Assembly (NCBI RefSeq): GCF_021917145.1
Contig: NC_061075.1
Span: forward strand, 355,215 to 419,214
Direction: 5' to 3'
Length of the DNA: 64,000 bases
DNA from: Hypomesus transpacificus
Taxonomy: Eukaryota; Chordata; Actinopteri; Osmeriformes; Osmeridae
Part shown: piece by piece, positions 17,801-28,502 of the stretch
How the letters are laid out: each line of letters opens with the position of its first letter
Position numbering within the stretch: position 1 is the first letter of the stretch
The notes under the pieces: generated by a model
The model's input: the letters and a program-made list of their open reading frames with translations, nothing else
Databases searched by the model: none
What the model was told of the DNA's origin: nothing
Position numbers and translations under genes: made by a program

Positions 17801-18399
17801 TAACAGGCTGTTGCCTAAACTGACTAATAGTAAATAGATACTATAGAGAGAATAGAATAGAGTTTGAGCACTGAGGTGTAATGAGGTATGACAGCAGTGA
17901 CCCTGTAGTATAATGAGGTATGACAGCAGTGACCCTGAGGTCTAATGAGGTATGACAGCAGTGACCCTGAGGTCTAATGAGGTATGACAGCAGTGACCCT
18001 GAGGTAGAATGAGGTATGACAGCAGTGACCCTGAGGTAGAATGAGGTATGACAGCAGTGACCCTGAGGTCTAATGAGGTATAAGAACACTGACCCTGAGG
18101 TATAATGAGGTATGAGAGCACTAACTCTCCTTCCTTCCCCAGCTGTCCTGCAGAGGAGGAGGTCTACCCATGTTTGAGCTGATAAACAGTCAACCATCTC
18201 ACCTCACCGCGCTGGATGTGCTCAACCTCACTCCTGGTAAGATAACCCCAACCTCACTCCTGGTCAAATAACCTCAGTCATTGATTGATGCCAATCCAGT
18301 TCATATTTCCCCTCTCTGCTCCTAGATTTCTCAGAGTCAGGCCGGCTGGAGAGGTTTTTTGACTCCGAGGACGAGGAGTTTGAGATTTTGTCTCTCTGA
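14818..18399 (+). CDS. atg4b: Cysteine protease ATG4B
   Basis: Cleaves the C-terminus of LC3/GABARAP precursors to expose glycine for lipidation, and later delipidates them (family knowledge). Thirteen coding exons: 14818-14827, 15549-15650, 15810-15881, 15976-16074, 16298-16399, 16478-16550, 16625-16704, 16850-17049, 17186-17264, 17387-17532, 17679-17735, 18143-18236, 18326-18399. They sum to 1188 nt, 395 residues; human ATG4B is 393. The first exon encodes only MDA plus one base. Seen: catalytic Cys74 in [12 protein letters not shown], catalytic Asp280 and His282 in YLDPHTTQP, and the C-terminal LC3-interacting motif FEILSL as the last six residues. All features of an active ATG4B are intact. 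ATG4A is excluded by the Cys-region sequence, the terminal motif and the synteny. Confidence 0.97.
17868..18125. repeat. Minisatellite, 32-bp unit, about eight copies
   Basis: Unit containing AATGAGGTATGACAGCAGTG and ACCCTGAGGT. It lies in atg4b intron 11 and ends about 17 bp before exon 12. Confidence 0.9.
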
Positions 18400-19216
18400 A
18401 AACGAGGGTAGGACTACGGTTTGCTCTCCTGGTGGAACACGGAGGATCTCTGCATCAAAAGGGAAGTGGAACTGGTGACCTCGCCGCTCAGTTTGGCTCC
18501 AGAATGGCGTTCAGTTGTCGTGTTTCACAGCGTCCTTGGAAACCGCCACGCCCGGCCCGCAGTCCTGCCAGGAGAGATCCTGATGAGGCCCGTGACAGCC
18601 AGGGCACAGGACTCATTCAATATGCACATCGTCACATAACGCGTTTCCATGATTTTCTTTTGAGTCTTAACACTTTAAATGTTTATTTTAAAGTGATATA
18701 TTGTGCCTTTCCCTGTACCCCCAAAGCAGAATTGCAACATGTTGATGGTGTTTTGTCAAGAACTTGGTTAGATAGCGATGCATACTGGCTTACTGCTACG
18801 CCTCCTGGCTTATACAGTAAGTGAACGATATCTTCAATCTTTATCAACTGATGTAACAAGCAACCTTTACCTTTTCAAACCAAGTACAATAACTTGTATT
18901 ATCTCAAGCAGAAGGCACTTGTCATGTCTAAAATATGTACACTAGTTCATCATTTTAAGATTATTTATTTACGTAATGTAAAAAGATTAAATCGATCTAA
19001 GGAATGGTAATAGTAAAAATAAAATTAAATCACGCATAGTATTTGTCTGTGGCTCTTTTCAACTGTCTGGGTCCTGGTTTCACTTCACGATACCAGGGCT
19101 GTAGTCAAGTCTTTAACGCTGTCTTTCCTGTCACAGATCAGGACTAGAATAGAGTCTTCAGCAGATTCATTAATTTGTCACTTAAAGAAAAACAGGTGGC
19201 TGTGATTGGTCCAGGT
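18400..19216. other. Converging 3' ends of atg4b and dtymk
   Basis: Plus-strand AATAAA for atg4b at 19018-19023. A minus-strand AATAAA is at 18964-18969 and could serve dtymk. If both are used the two mature transcripts overlap by about 60 bp or more. Confidence 0.45.
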
Positions 19217-20610
19217 TCATTTCCACAGCTCACCGATAGGCTGAATCTCTGCTGCATTGATTGCACTTATGCTGTGGGTCTTGATGTCTGAGTGGACAGC
19301 CTCAATACTCTGGGCTGCATCAATCACCTGTAGAGGCACAAACACATCAGGACTTAATCAACAGCACATCAACTTGAGAAATTAACACTTAGAATTAATT
19401 TTTTACTTTGAACATCTTATGTGTGTCAAAGGCAAGAGAGATTGTGTTTCCTACCTGCCAGTTAACCGAAGGATCCTTCATCAGCTGGTCAAACTTCTGC
19501 TGCACCGCTCTCTGGAAGACGCTGGTCTCATAGCGCTCCGACCCAAACTGGCCCCGCAGTGCCGCGTCGCTGGGGTTCAGCTGCAGGAACATCACCAGGT
19601 CGGGCTTGGGAAGACCCACGTCAGGATTCGTACACCAGTCTAAACTGAACCCCTATAGTGACACAATAAAACAGGGTCACTCAACACTTTCCCACACATC
19701 TTTGGTCAATTTTCATACAAGTTTAAATTCCATTTGTAACAAGTACACACATGTCCTGATTTGTTAGGGAAAGGAGGAGTCTAACTCTGACGGAGTTTCA
19801 GAGCAACAAAATTATAGATTTTATTCATCTACAGTAAGAGATAACGCTGCGGCCCCACTCACAGGCTTGGCGCTGGTGAAAGCCACCCCAGAGAAGGCGT
19901 ACCGATCCACAACCAGACTGATGCCCTGAGCCAGCTTCTCCTTAATCAGCGGCCTGGTGACGAAGAGCATGCTCATTATGTGACATCACGACTCATCATC
20001 ATTGAACGAGTTAGCCTGGTAGCAGCTTAGCCTCCTCATGCAGGAAGCTTTGCATTTTTGAGTATATAAACATATTAATGAGGGATATAGTTCAATATTA
20101 ATGAGGGATATAGTTACATTAAATATGAGTAGAAAGGATTGTATTTGCCACGTTTACACTTACACTTGTTCCCAGCGGTTGGCCGAAAACAACAAGTGCA
20201 CCGTGTGGTCCTCGAGATTGCTTTTATTTTCAAGGTAAGCGTTGATCAGCTGTCCAATCTTTGTTGATCGATCTGGTAATACAAACTATGACAATAGCAC
20301 CGAAACTTCTGCTAAAACAAGCTAGCGAGAGCTTTAGTACGTGTCCCTTCGTGCTCCCCCTTTCACATCAAATATTCAATACATTTGTGCACAACATTTC
20401 GAGACCTTCCTCGAGCACAACTGTCGGTTACTAATTAGAAGGTGTAAAGTGATATGAAGGTGGTTCAGGCAAACCTTTACCTGGAAATCTCATCATCTCC
20501 GCCGGTCGACCACATAGTTGTAGTGCTTGAACTAGCTTGTTACATTGGGTTGTTTTTCCAGCTTTGTCCACTCCTTCCAGCACAATTAGAGCACCTCTTC
20601 TGCATGTCAT
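19217..20610 (-). CDS. dtymk: Thymidylate kinase (dTMP kinase)
   Basis: Phosphorylates dTMP to dTDP with ATP in dTTP synthesis. Exons, transcript order: 20610-20481, 20272-20164, 19953-19863, 19652-19455, 19327-19217; 639 nt, 212 residues, equal to human DTYMK. Seen: P-loop GVDKAGKTT (13-21), the [10 protein letters not shown] substrate/nucleotide loop over the exon 1/2 junction, [10 protein letters not shown], the [12 protein letters not shown] segment, [10 protein letters not shown], and the family C-terminus GELWK. Exon 2 uses the strong GTAAGT donor (20163-20162 onward), which also gives the conserved WEQVPLIKEKL junction; an upstream GTGTAA would break the frame. The poly(A) signal may be the minus AATAAA at 18964-18969. 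Confidence 0.97.
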
Positions 20611-21365
20611 TGTTCTTACAAGCTTGCAAATTAATACAGATAAAATGAAATATGGAATTAACTACTGGAAAATCTGATTCCTGCTTCTGTTCAGGTTTTA
20701 GAGCACTGAGGTTGCTCAGCAGAAACCCGCTCTTTTTGCACAAATGTCAACATCACGAAAAATCACATCCTCTTCCGGTTTGTTCTTTTTCAAAATAAAG
20801 GTAAGTCTGACCTTTCAACATAATCTACTTTGGATATTTTAATAATAATTTCAACTAAAACTATAGCAACTGCCACTGAAAAGTAAGTGGATAAGAAAGA
20901 AATACCACTCATATCCAAAGCAAAGTCACCAAAGCAAATGCAAACGGCATTTTCAATCATAACTTTTATAGATCTTGAACGTCAGCTAATTACCTCACCA
21001 ATATTTTATGATGGGCAACTTTATCACTTACATTGATAGTGGTCTTGTTAGGATATGCCAGTTTAAATGATTGCATATTTCACCAGATGAAATTAAAAAT
21101 AAAACGTAATCATTAAAAGTTGAGGGCGCTATCTAGTGTTCAAATGATGAATTAGTTTGTTCTGAAATCCAAGAAATTTGATATACCGGTATGCACTTTA
21201 AAAGTACTTGAGAGGGAGACATAATTACACTTTTTCTATATTTCAAAAGCACTTGAAAACAGTCTTGCAAAATATGTTTTATTGGACTCATCAAGCAGTT
21301 TATCATCAGACATTGACAGACATATCTGTCCTGCCAGTGTAAGAGTTCAGGGCCCAGCTGTGTGG
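20611..21365. other. dtymk promoter side and agxt 3' end
   Basis: A minus-strand AATAAA at 21278-21283 lies about 85 bp past the agxt stop and is its likely poly(A) signal. The rest upstream of dtymk is AT-rich, with no recognised gene. Confidence 0.6.
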
Positions 21366-24300
21366 TTAGACCTTGCTCTTATGGCAGTGTTTCAGTGCAT
21401 CCTTCAAAGCCCCCAGTATCAAGTCAACGTTGACCTTGCTGCTGTTACAGCCCATGAGCCCCACACGCAACACCTGGTAAAAGAAACAGGTGAGATGGCT
21501 GAAACAGGTGAAAGATGGCAGATTTCCACCAAGCCCCCCTTTGAAAACAGAACCCACACACCATCCCATGATAATGATGTACATCCTCTTTCTATAGAAC
21601 TATACTGCCCCCTACCCTTACCCTCCATGCCCCCCTGCAACCACCAGCCCTCCCAACCTCCCTTTGTGCCCCACTGCCAGGAGACTGTCTAACACCATGT
21701 GAACGACATCATCCCTCCTACTTCATTAAACAACGTATGTTTTCATGTTTTCGTTCCTGGCTGACGGGCAGCCGTCGTGCGCTCACCATGCCGACCGAGG
21801 GCCCCAGGCCGCCAGAGATCTCCAGCTGGTGGGTCCTCATGATGTAGCTGGTGATCTCCTTCCAGTCGTAACCTGGAGGGGCCACGATGGTGGTCACAGT
21901 GGGCAACCTAGCTCTCTGCTCAAGCCATGGAAGGAAAACTCTCAGTCACATTTTTTTGTCACAAAAACTGTTCTGCCTTCTGTGTTGTATCATCAGAGAT
22001 GGGAAGTAACAAAGTACAAATAGAGTTTTGTTCATGTTCAAAGTGATACTGTACTTCAAGTGCAGTTGGAGCAGATGCATTGTGGGAGAGCGGACGCACC
22101 TTTTCTTTGATGAACAGTTTGAGGCCCATGTTATCCAGGCCCTGGTGGAAATACTCGGCCACCTCCTGATGCCTCTGCCAGCATCTCTCCAGGCCCTGCG
22201 AGGGCAGGTGCAGGTGTGAGGGCAGGTGCAGGTGTGAGGGCAGGTGCAGGTGTGAGGGCAGGCGCAGGTGTGAGGGCAGGTTTGAGGGCAGGTTTGAGGG
22301 CAGGTGTGAGGGCAGGTGCAGGTGTGAGGGAAGGTGCAGGTGTGAGGGCAGGGTCAGGTGTGAGGGCAGGTGTGAGGGCAGGTTTGAGGGCAAGTTTGAG
22401 GGCAGGTGTAAGGGCAGGTGCAGGTATGAGGGCAGGGGCAGGTGTGAGGGCAGGGTCAGGTGTGAGGGCAGGTGTGAGGGCAGGTGCAGGTGTGAGGGCA
22501 GGGTCAGGTGTGAGGGCAGGTGTGAGGGCAGGTGCAGGTGTGAGGGCAGGTGTGAGGGCAGGTGTGAGGGCAGGTTTGAGGGCAGGTTTGAGGGCAGGTG
22601 TGAGGGCAGGTGCAGGTGTGAGGGCAAGGGCAGGTGTGAGGGCAGGTGCAGGTGTGAGGGCAGGGTCAGGTGTGAGGGCAGGTGTGAGGGCAGGTGCAGG
22701 TGTAAGGGCAGGTGTGAGGGCAGGTGCAGTTGTGAGGGCAGGGGCAGGTGTGAGGGCAGGTTTGAGGGCAGGTTTGAGGGCAGGTGTGAGGGCAGGTGCA
22801 GGTGTGAGGGCAGGTTTGAGGGCAGGTGTGAGGGCAGGTGCAGGTGTGAGGGCAGGTGCAGGTGTGAGGGCAGGTTTGAGGGCAGGTGTGAGGGCAGGTG
22901 CAGGTGTGAGGGCAGGTGCAGCCGGCTTCAGTAAACCAGCTGAAATGTTGTACGATTTCCTGACAACTTCCTAAAGCGTTCAATGTATCTTTTAGGGTTA
23001 GTAGGGGGTTAGAGGCGGGTTAGGGTTAGAGGAGGAGTAGAAGGGTTCAGGTGAGTCAGAGGAACCTAACTCACCTCTTCAGCAAGGATAGCCAGACCTT
23101 CTCTCAGCGAGTAGAACGCTGAAACAGGACATGTGTGGTGATATCTACACACAGGGGCAGAACGAAACACAATTAAATATGTACAACAGTGAGACAAGGG
23201 CTCGCAATTAACTTTTTTCCTCACTGTCCCAGTTCCATCCCAAAGTGCAAAAATAGGTTTTCACAAAGTTTCTAAAGATTTTGAAAAAAGGTTTTGAAGA
23301 AAGGTTGAAAAAAAAGTTTAGAAAAGAGTTTCAAATATTCTAAAATGTTACATTGTTATGGTCTATCGTCACCCAGTCGTCCAAAAGTCTGTGCTGAACT
23401 GTTCCAAACATGTAGTCTGTGCTGAACTGTCCCAGACATCTAGTCAGTGCTGAACTGTCCCAGACATCTAGTCTGTGCTGATCTGTTCCAGACATCTAGT
23501 CTGTGCTGAACTGTCCCAGACATCTAGTCAGTGCTGAACTGTCCCAGACATCTAGTCTGTGCTGAACTGTCCCAGACATCTAGTCTGTGCTGAACTGTCC
23601 CAGACATCTAGTCTGTGCTGAACTGTCCCAGACATCTAGTCTGTGCTGAACTGTCCCAGACATCTAGTCTGTGCTGATCTGTTCCAGACATCTAGTCTGT
23701 GCTGAACTGTCCCAGACATCTAGTCAGTGCTGAACTGTCCCAGACATCTAGTCTGTGCTGAACTGTCCCAGACATCTAGTCTGTGCTGAACTGTCCCAGA
23801 CATCTAGTCTGTGCTGAACTGTCCCAGACATCTAGTCTGTGCTGAACTGTCCCAGACATCTAGTCTGTGCTGAACTGTCCCAGACATCTTTTTCATCGTC
23901 CCCGGGACAACGTTAACTTGGAGCCCTGAGTGAGACATATGTCTTGGTTAATGATGATGACTGTCCAGTCACAGAAAAACCTCACATTCTCGTGTCTTTG
24001 CCATCACAGCCCCAGTAGTTTGACAGGCAGCTCAGATCCAGGTAGAACGACACAGGTTTGGTTTTCCGGTTGAAGATTTTCTGACTAAACGGAAAACAAT
24101 TTAGAATTGAAAAAGAAAGAGAAGTATACTATTTACTCGATCCATCTGCCACCATGTCTAAAGTCATGTTTTGAACATCTCTTTACCACGCTCTGTCACT
24201 GAAGGAGATGGGGGCTGAGCCTGGAGGTGCATTCAGGACCTTCTGAGAACCAGAGTACAGGATGTCAATGTCTGCAAACACAAGGATGATATCACCTCCA

Positions 24301-24736
24301 GTATCAATCTTATGTAAGTTGAAAATGTCCATACATTACAGGTCACTGAATGATTTAAGATTTCGTGAATTGTTTCTGTGGCTACTTTGAGTGAGTTGGG
24401 AGATGAAGTCTGAGGATTTTCTACCTTGTTTGTCCATGTGAATCGGTGTTCCTCCCATGGAAGCAACACAGTCGACAAGGAAGAGACAGTTATACCTTCA
24501 GGAGACAGAACCGATGTGTAAATGTCCCCTTTTAGAGCCAATACAGTTACTGTGAACATCAGTGTATGTAAGCTGCAGAGAGGTGAGGGGGGATGTTACC
24601 TGTGACACAGTTCCCCGATGCCGTCTAGCGGGTGAACAACCCCTGTGGAGGACTCTCCGTGAGTCAGGAACAAGAGCACCGGCCTGTGTGTGGACAGAGC
24701 CTAGGACACCACACACACATGAGCAACACACTCTCC

Positions 24737-24799
<63 letters not shown>

Positions 24800-25909
24800 A
24801 CCCTACCACCCTCCCACCCACCCTGCCACCCACCCACCCATCTGCTGAGACTAACAGTGATCAGATATCAGCTGAGGATGCAGGGTCAGAGGCTGGCTGG
24901 ATAGCAATGCATGTTAGTTCTAATACCTTTTCGATTTCTTCATTTGTGAAGTACCCACCCGGTGGTGTCACAATCTTATTTACCCTGCCACCTGTTCAAG
25001 TTCAGCACAAATACAATTAATTTACATTTATTTGGCAGAAAAGACAATTGAGATGGTGTCTTCCGACATAGCTGACCGTGTGTACAGTCAGTGTGCTATG
25101 AAAGCTACTGTGAGATGGAGTACCTATTCTCTGTGCTATCTCGGCCACTCTTTCTCCCCATATTCCGTTAACGCCGACGACAACGCTGTCTTCCGCCTCC
25201 AGGGCATTGAAGATGGCGCATTCCATGGCTGCGTGGCCAGTGCCGCTGACGGCTAGAGTCACGTTGTTCTGGGTCTGGAATGCATACTGGACCCCACTCT
25301 TAATGTCACTCATCACCTACGAAACAAGAACACAAAAGCATCACTGTAGAATATTGAAAAAGATTTGGGTCTCACTTTACCATCACCCATCAGCAACGAG
25401 TTTGCCCAGTTCCATACAACCTAATTCAAGTTCCAATTTGAAGGACCGTTTAGTGTAACAGACAAATATTTGGGCAAACACACTTCTTACGCAGTTACTT
25501 GTTACGTTTATGATATACAAGTAATTTGTCAAGGCTGAAAAGTACGGTCGCAACTCTTTACTGTAAATCAATCATGAGTGGCCCGTGTTAATATAGATTG
25601 TTGAACAGTGTGGGTAGAGACTTAACTTACTTTTAACATTTCTGGATGCATGTGACCCACAATTGGATTCGCCCCGGCTGCTAATATCCGAGGGGGCACG
25701 TTGGAAGGTCCAGGCCCAAACATGTAGCGGTGGGGAGCGACGAACGGTTTCTCCAAGCATTTGGGTGGAGGGACAGTGAGGGAGGACATGGCTCTAGACT
25801 GGACGGTCGGAGTGAAAGCGAATATGTAACCTAAAGACCGCTGAGCATAACAGCTTCTGAGCTGCACCTGACTAGTAGGATCGCCTCTAAGGTGCCCACC
25901 CCCCAACAT
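21366..25909 (-). CDS. agxt: Alanine-glyoxylate aminotransferase (AGT)
   Basis: PLP enzyme converting glyoxylate and alanine to glycine and pyruvate (also serine-pyruvate transamination); peroxisomal, mitochondrial or both by species. Exons, transcript order: 25789 (or 25909)-25631, 25316-25124, 24991-24927, 24700-24600, 24495-24425, 24271-24187, 24084-23986, 23144-23075, 22195-22100, 21915-21787, 21473-21366. From the ATG at 25789 this gives 391 residues; human AGT is 392. Seen: [33 protein letters not shown], the PLP lysine in [13 protein letters not shown] (Lys207), [16 protein letters not shown], and GGLGPSVGM. An in-frame ATG at 25909 adds 40 residues rich in Arg, Ser and aromatics, like a mitochondrial presequence. 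The C-terminus is KSKV, not a standard peroxisomal signal. Confidence 0.95.
22203..22920. repeat. Minisatellite, GGGCAGGTGTGA family
   Basis: Higher-order array built from a 12-bp core GGGCAGGTGTGA with GCAGGT and TTTGA variants. It starts within about 10 bp of the acceptor of the agxt exon at 22195-22100. On the agxt transcript it is CCTGCCCTCACACCTGCA-like, a very long C/T-rich tract. Both strands are open over more than 600 bp merely because the units lack stop codons. Confidence 0.95.
23411..23889. repeat. Minisatellite, 28-bp unit, about 17 copies
   Basis: Unit AGTCTGTGCTGAACTGTCCC plus AGACATCT, with AGTCAGTGC and GATCTGTTCC variants. It lies in the agxt intron between the exons at 24084-23986 and 23144-23075. 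Confidence 0.95.
24739..24798. repeat. (TCTG)n microsatellite in agxt intron
   Basis: About 15 TCTG units, 40 bp upstream (transcript sense) of the exon at 24700-24600. Confidence 0.95.
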
Positions 25910-26743
25910 TTGACCAACGAGACAACATCGGCGCTGGCTCTGTTACTAACGGCACACAAATACATTTATATGACAACAACATTGAATAACCTTCCAATGT
26001 GATATATAATTGTGATAGTAAAGTAACACCATGCTACAAGCTCTCTTAAACTGCATAAATCTATCAAATGGGGCATATATTATGTTGCATTTTACTATAG
26101 TATACCGTCAAATGTTAATCATTGACCACTGTAACTGCAGAATGTCACCCTATCTCTAGTAACGCTCTACCCGACTTCATTAAAGAGCATGAAATTGTTA
26201 AATTGATTCTTAAATGTATTCAGATTTATACTTTAGTACTTAATTAACCTTCTGCGAGGAACTTACAGAGGAGTTGGCTGACAAGACCCTCCAAACTTCA
26301 TGACGCAAACTGACCTGATCTCCAGGGTTAATAGATTTCTTCCAGTGGCTGGTTGACTGTTTGGTCAGGGATTACTGAATGACCCAGAGAGAGCATTCAC
26401 TTTGCACTTTGTTCTAACTGGTTAAATGTTGCCAGCAGACTTGAATTATCTCTCCTCTAACCACCTCCTCTGCAACAGATACTGTATCTGGGTAAACCAA
26501 TCTTCCATCAAACATCAACTCTCATGAGTCTATTCTCATTTTCAACAAGTTAACTTACTCCACACGTCTATGAGACAGAAAGCACTGTTGCTGAGTGACG
26601 GTGTAGCAACAGCTACACAGGGATAGGGTTAAATCAAAGAGGTCCAAAAATGGTGTGAAGCAACAAAAATCATTTATTGGATTCTTGAAAAATATAAATG
26701 TTTAATAACATTGGCAGTTGCTGCGCATGTTTCTTGAGGTCTC
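25910..26743. other. agxt upstream region and allantoinase 3' UTR
   Basis: A minus-strand AATAAA at 26673-26678, about 65 bp past the allantoinase stop, is its likely poly(A) signal. The remaining roughly 750 bp to agxt would hold the agxt promoter. No gene is recognised in it. Confidence 0.6.
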
Positions 26744-28437
26744 TCAGAGCTGGGACAGGGGGGAGGAAGGGGTGTTGTCCTGGGGGAGGAGGAGCAGGGC
26801 CCCCAGGGGCTGGGAGGAGAAGGACCCCTGGCTGTACACCACCTGGCCTCTCACGATGGAGGCACACACCTGCCCTCGCAGCCTCCGGCCCAGGTAGGGG
26901 GTCAGCTGGAGGAAGAGAGGAGGACAGGCAGAGAGAGAGAAAAAGAGAGGGGGAAGACATCAAGAGAGAGGGGGGAGACAAAGAGAAAGTAGAAATTGCA
27001 GTGTAATACTAGTGTAAAAACAGTGTAATACCAGTGTAAAAACTGTGTAATACCAGTGTAAAAACAGTGTAATACCAGTGTAAAAATGCAAATGTATGTG
27101 CTTACCTTATTTTTGTGGTGAATTCCATCTTCTTTTATCTGCGCGCATTAAACACATATTAAAATGACACTTAGTGTTATGTCTGCAGAACTATCTTTTT
27201 TACTTTTGTGCTGTTCAAACCCGCCATCCCCCTCAATCACAAATTCCTCAAACAGAGAATCCTTCTACACTCTAATGAGAGTCTGTGTTTGTCGTGACCT
27301 TTAGCAGCCAAGTCCACTGGATACTTACCTCAAACTCCTTCTCAGGGTCCCAGATCACCATGTCGCCATCGTGACCAGGAATGAGGCTGCCCTTCCTGTT
27401 GTCAAGGCGACAGAGCTGGGCAGTGCTGCGGCAGAGGATCCTCACCACGTCCAGCAGGGTGAAGCCCCGCCCCCTCGCTGCGGTCCAGAACAGAGGCAGA
27501 CCTGGGGGAGGGGCCAGAAAGAGAGAGATGGAGGAGAGAGATGGAAGAGAGAGATGGAGGACAGAGATGGATGACAGAGATGGAGGAGAGAGATGGAAGA
27601 GAGATGGAGGAGAGAGATGAATGAGAGAGATGGAAGAGACAGATGGAGGAGAGAGATGGAAGAGAGAGATGGAGGAGAGAGATGGAGGAGAGAGATGGAG
27701 GAGAGAGATGAAGGAGAGAGATGGAGGAGAGAGATGGAGGAGAGAGATGGAGGAGAGAGATGAAGGAGAGAGATGGAGGAGAGAGATGGAGGAGAGAGAT
27801 GGAGGAGAGAGATGGAGGAGAGAGATGAAGGAGAGAGATGGAAGAGAGAGATGGAAGAGAGAGATGAAGGAGAGAGATGGAGGAGAGAGATGGAGGAAAG
27901 AGATGGAGGAGAGAGATGAAGGAGAGAGATGAAGGAGAGAGATGGAAGAGAGAGATGGAGGACAGAGATGGAGGACAGAGATGGAGGAGAGAGATGGAAG
28001 AGAGATGGAGGACAGAGATGTATGTGGATTTGGATTAAAGCTTCTACTAAATTAGTACAAATTTAAATGAGCACTCATGAAGTCCTAGGAAGTAACATGA
28101 AGAGGCAAAACTATGGTTTTAAAGGAACATCTAACCAGGTGAAAATCTTAGCCCAATTTTTTGATAAGGGACCAAAGTCTGAAAGATATATAGTAATGTG
28201 TTATCTTTCAGTATCTTCCACAGTATGTGTTCTGTATGACTCTGGAAATTCAGTTTGATCAAATATGCCCAGTTTGCGCTTGCGTCAGAGCAGAGACTTT
28301 GACCTGACCTTTAGCCACACATCAGCAGTAAATGATTGATGCCTGGGTCACTGACTGAAGACAGGCAGACAGGCAGACAGGCAGACAGGCAGACAGGCAG
28401 ACAGGCAGACAGGCAGGCAGGCAGGCAGGCAGGCAAG

Positions 28438-28502
<65 letters not shown>

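Noticed and set aside
22216-22974. 252-codon open frame on plus and long minus frame over the agxt minisatellite
   Set aside because: It is a stop-free product of the GGGCAGGTGTGA repeat inside an agxt intron, not a gene.
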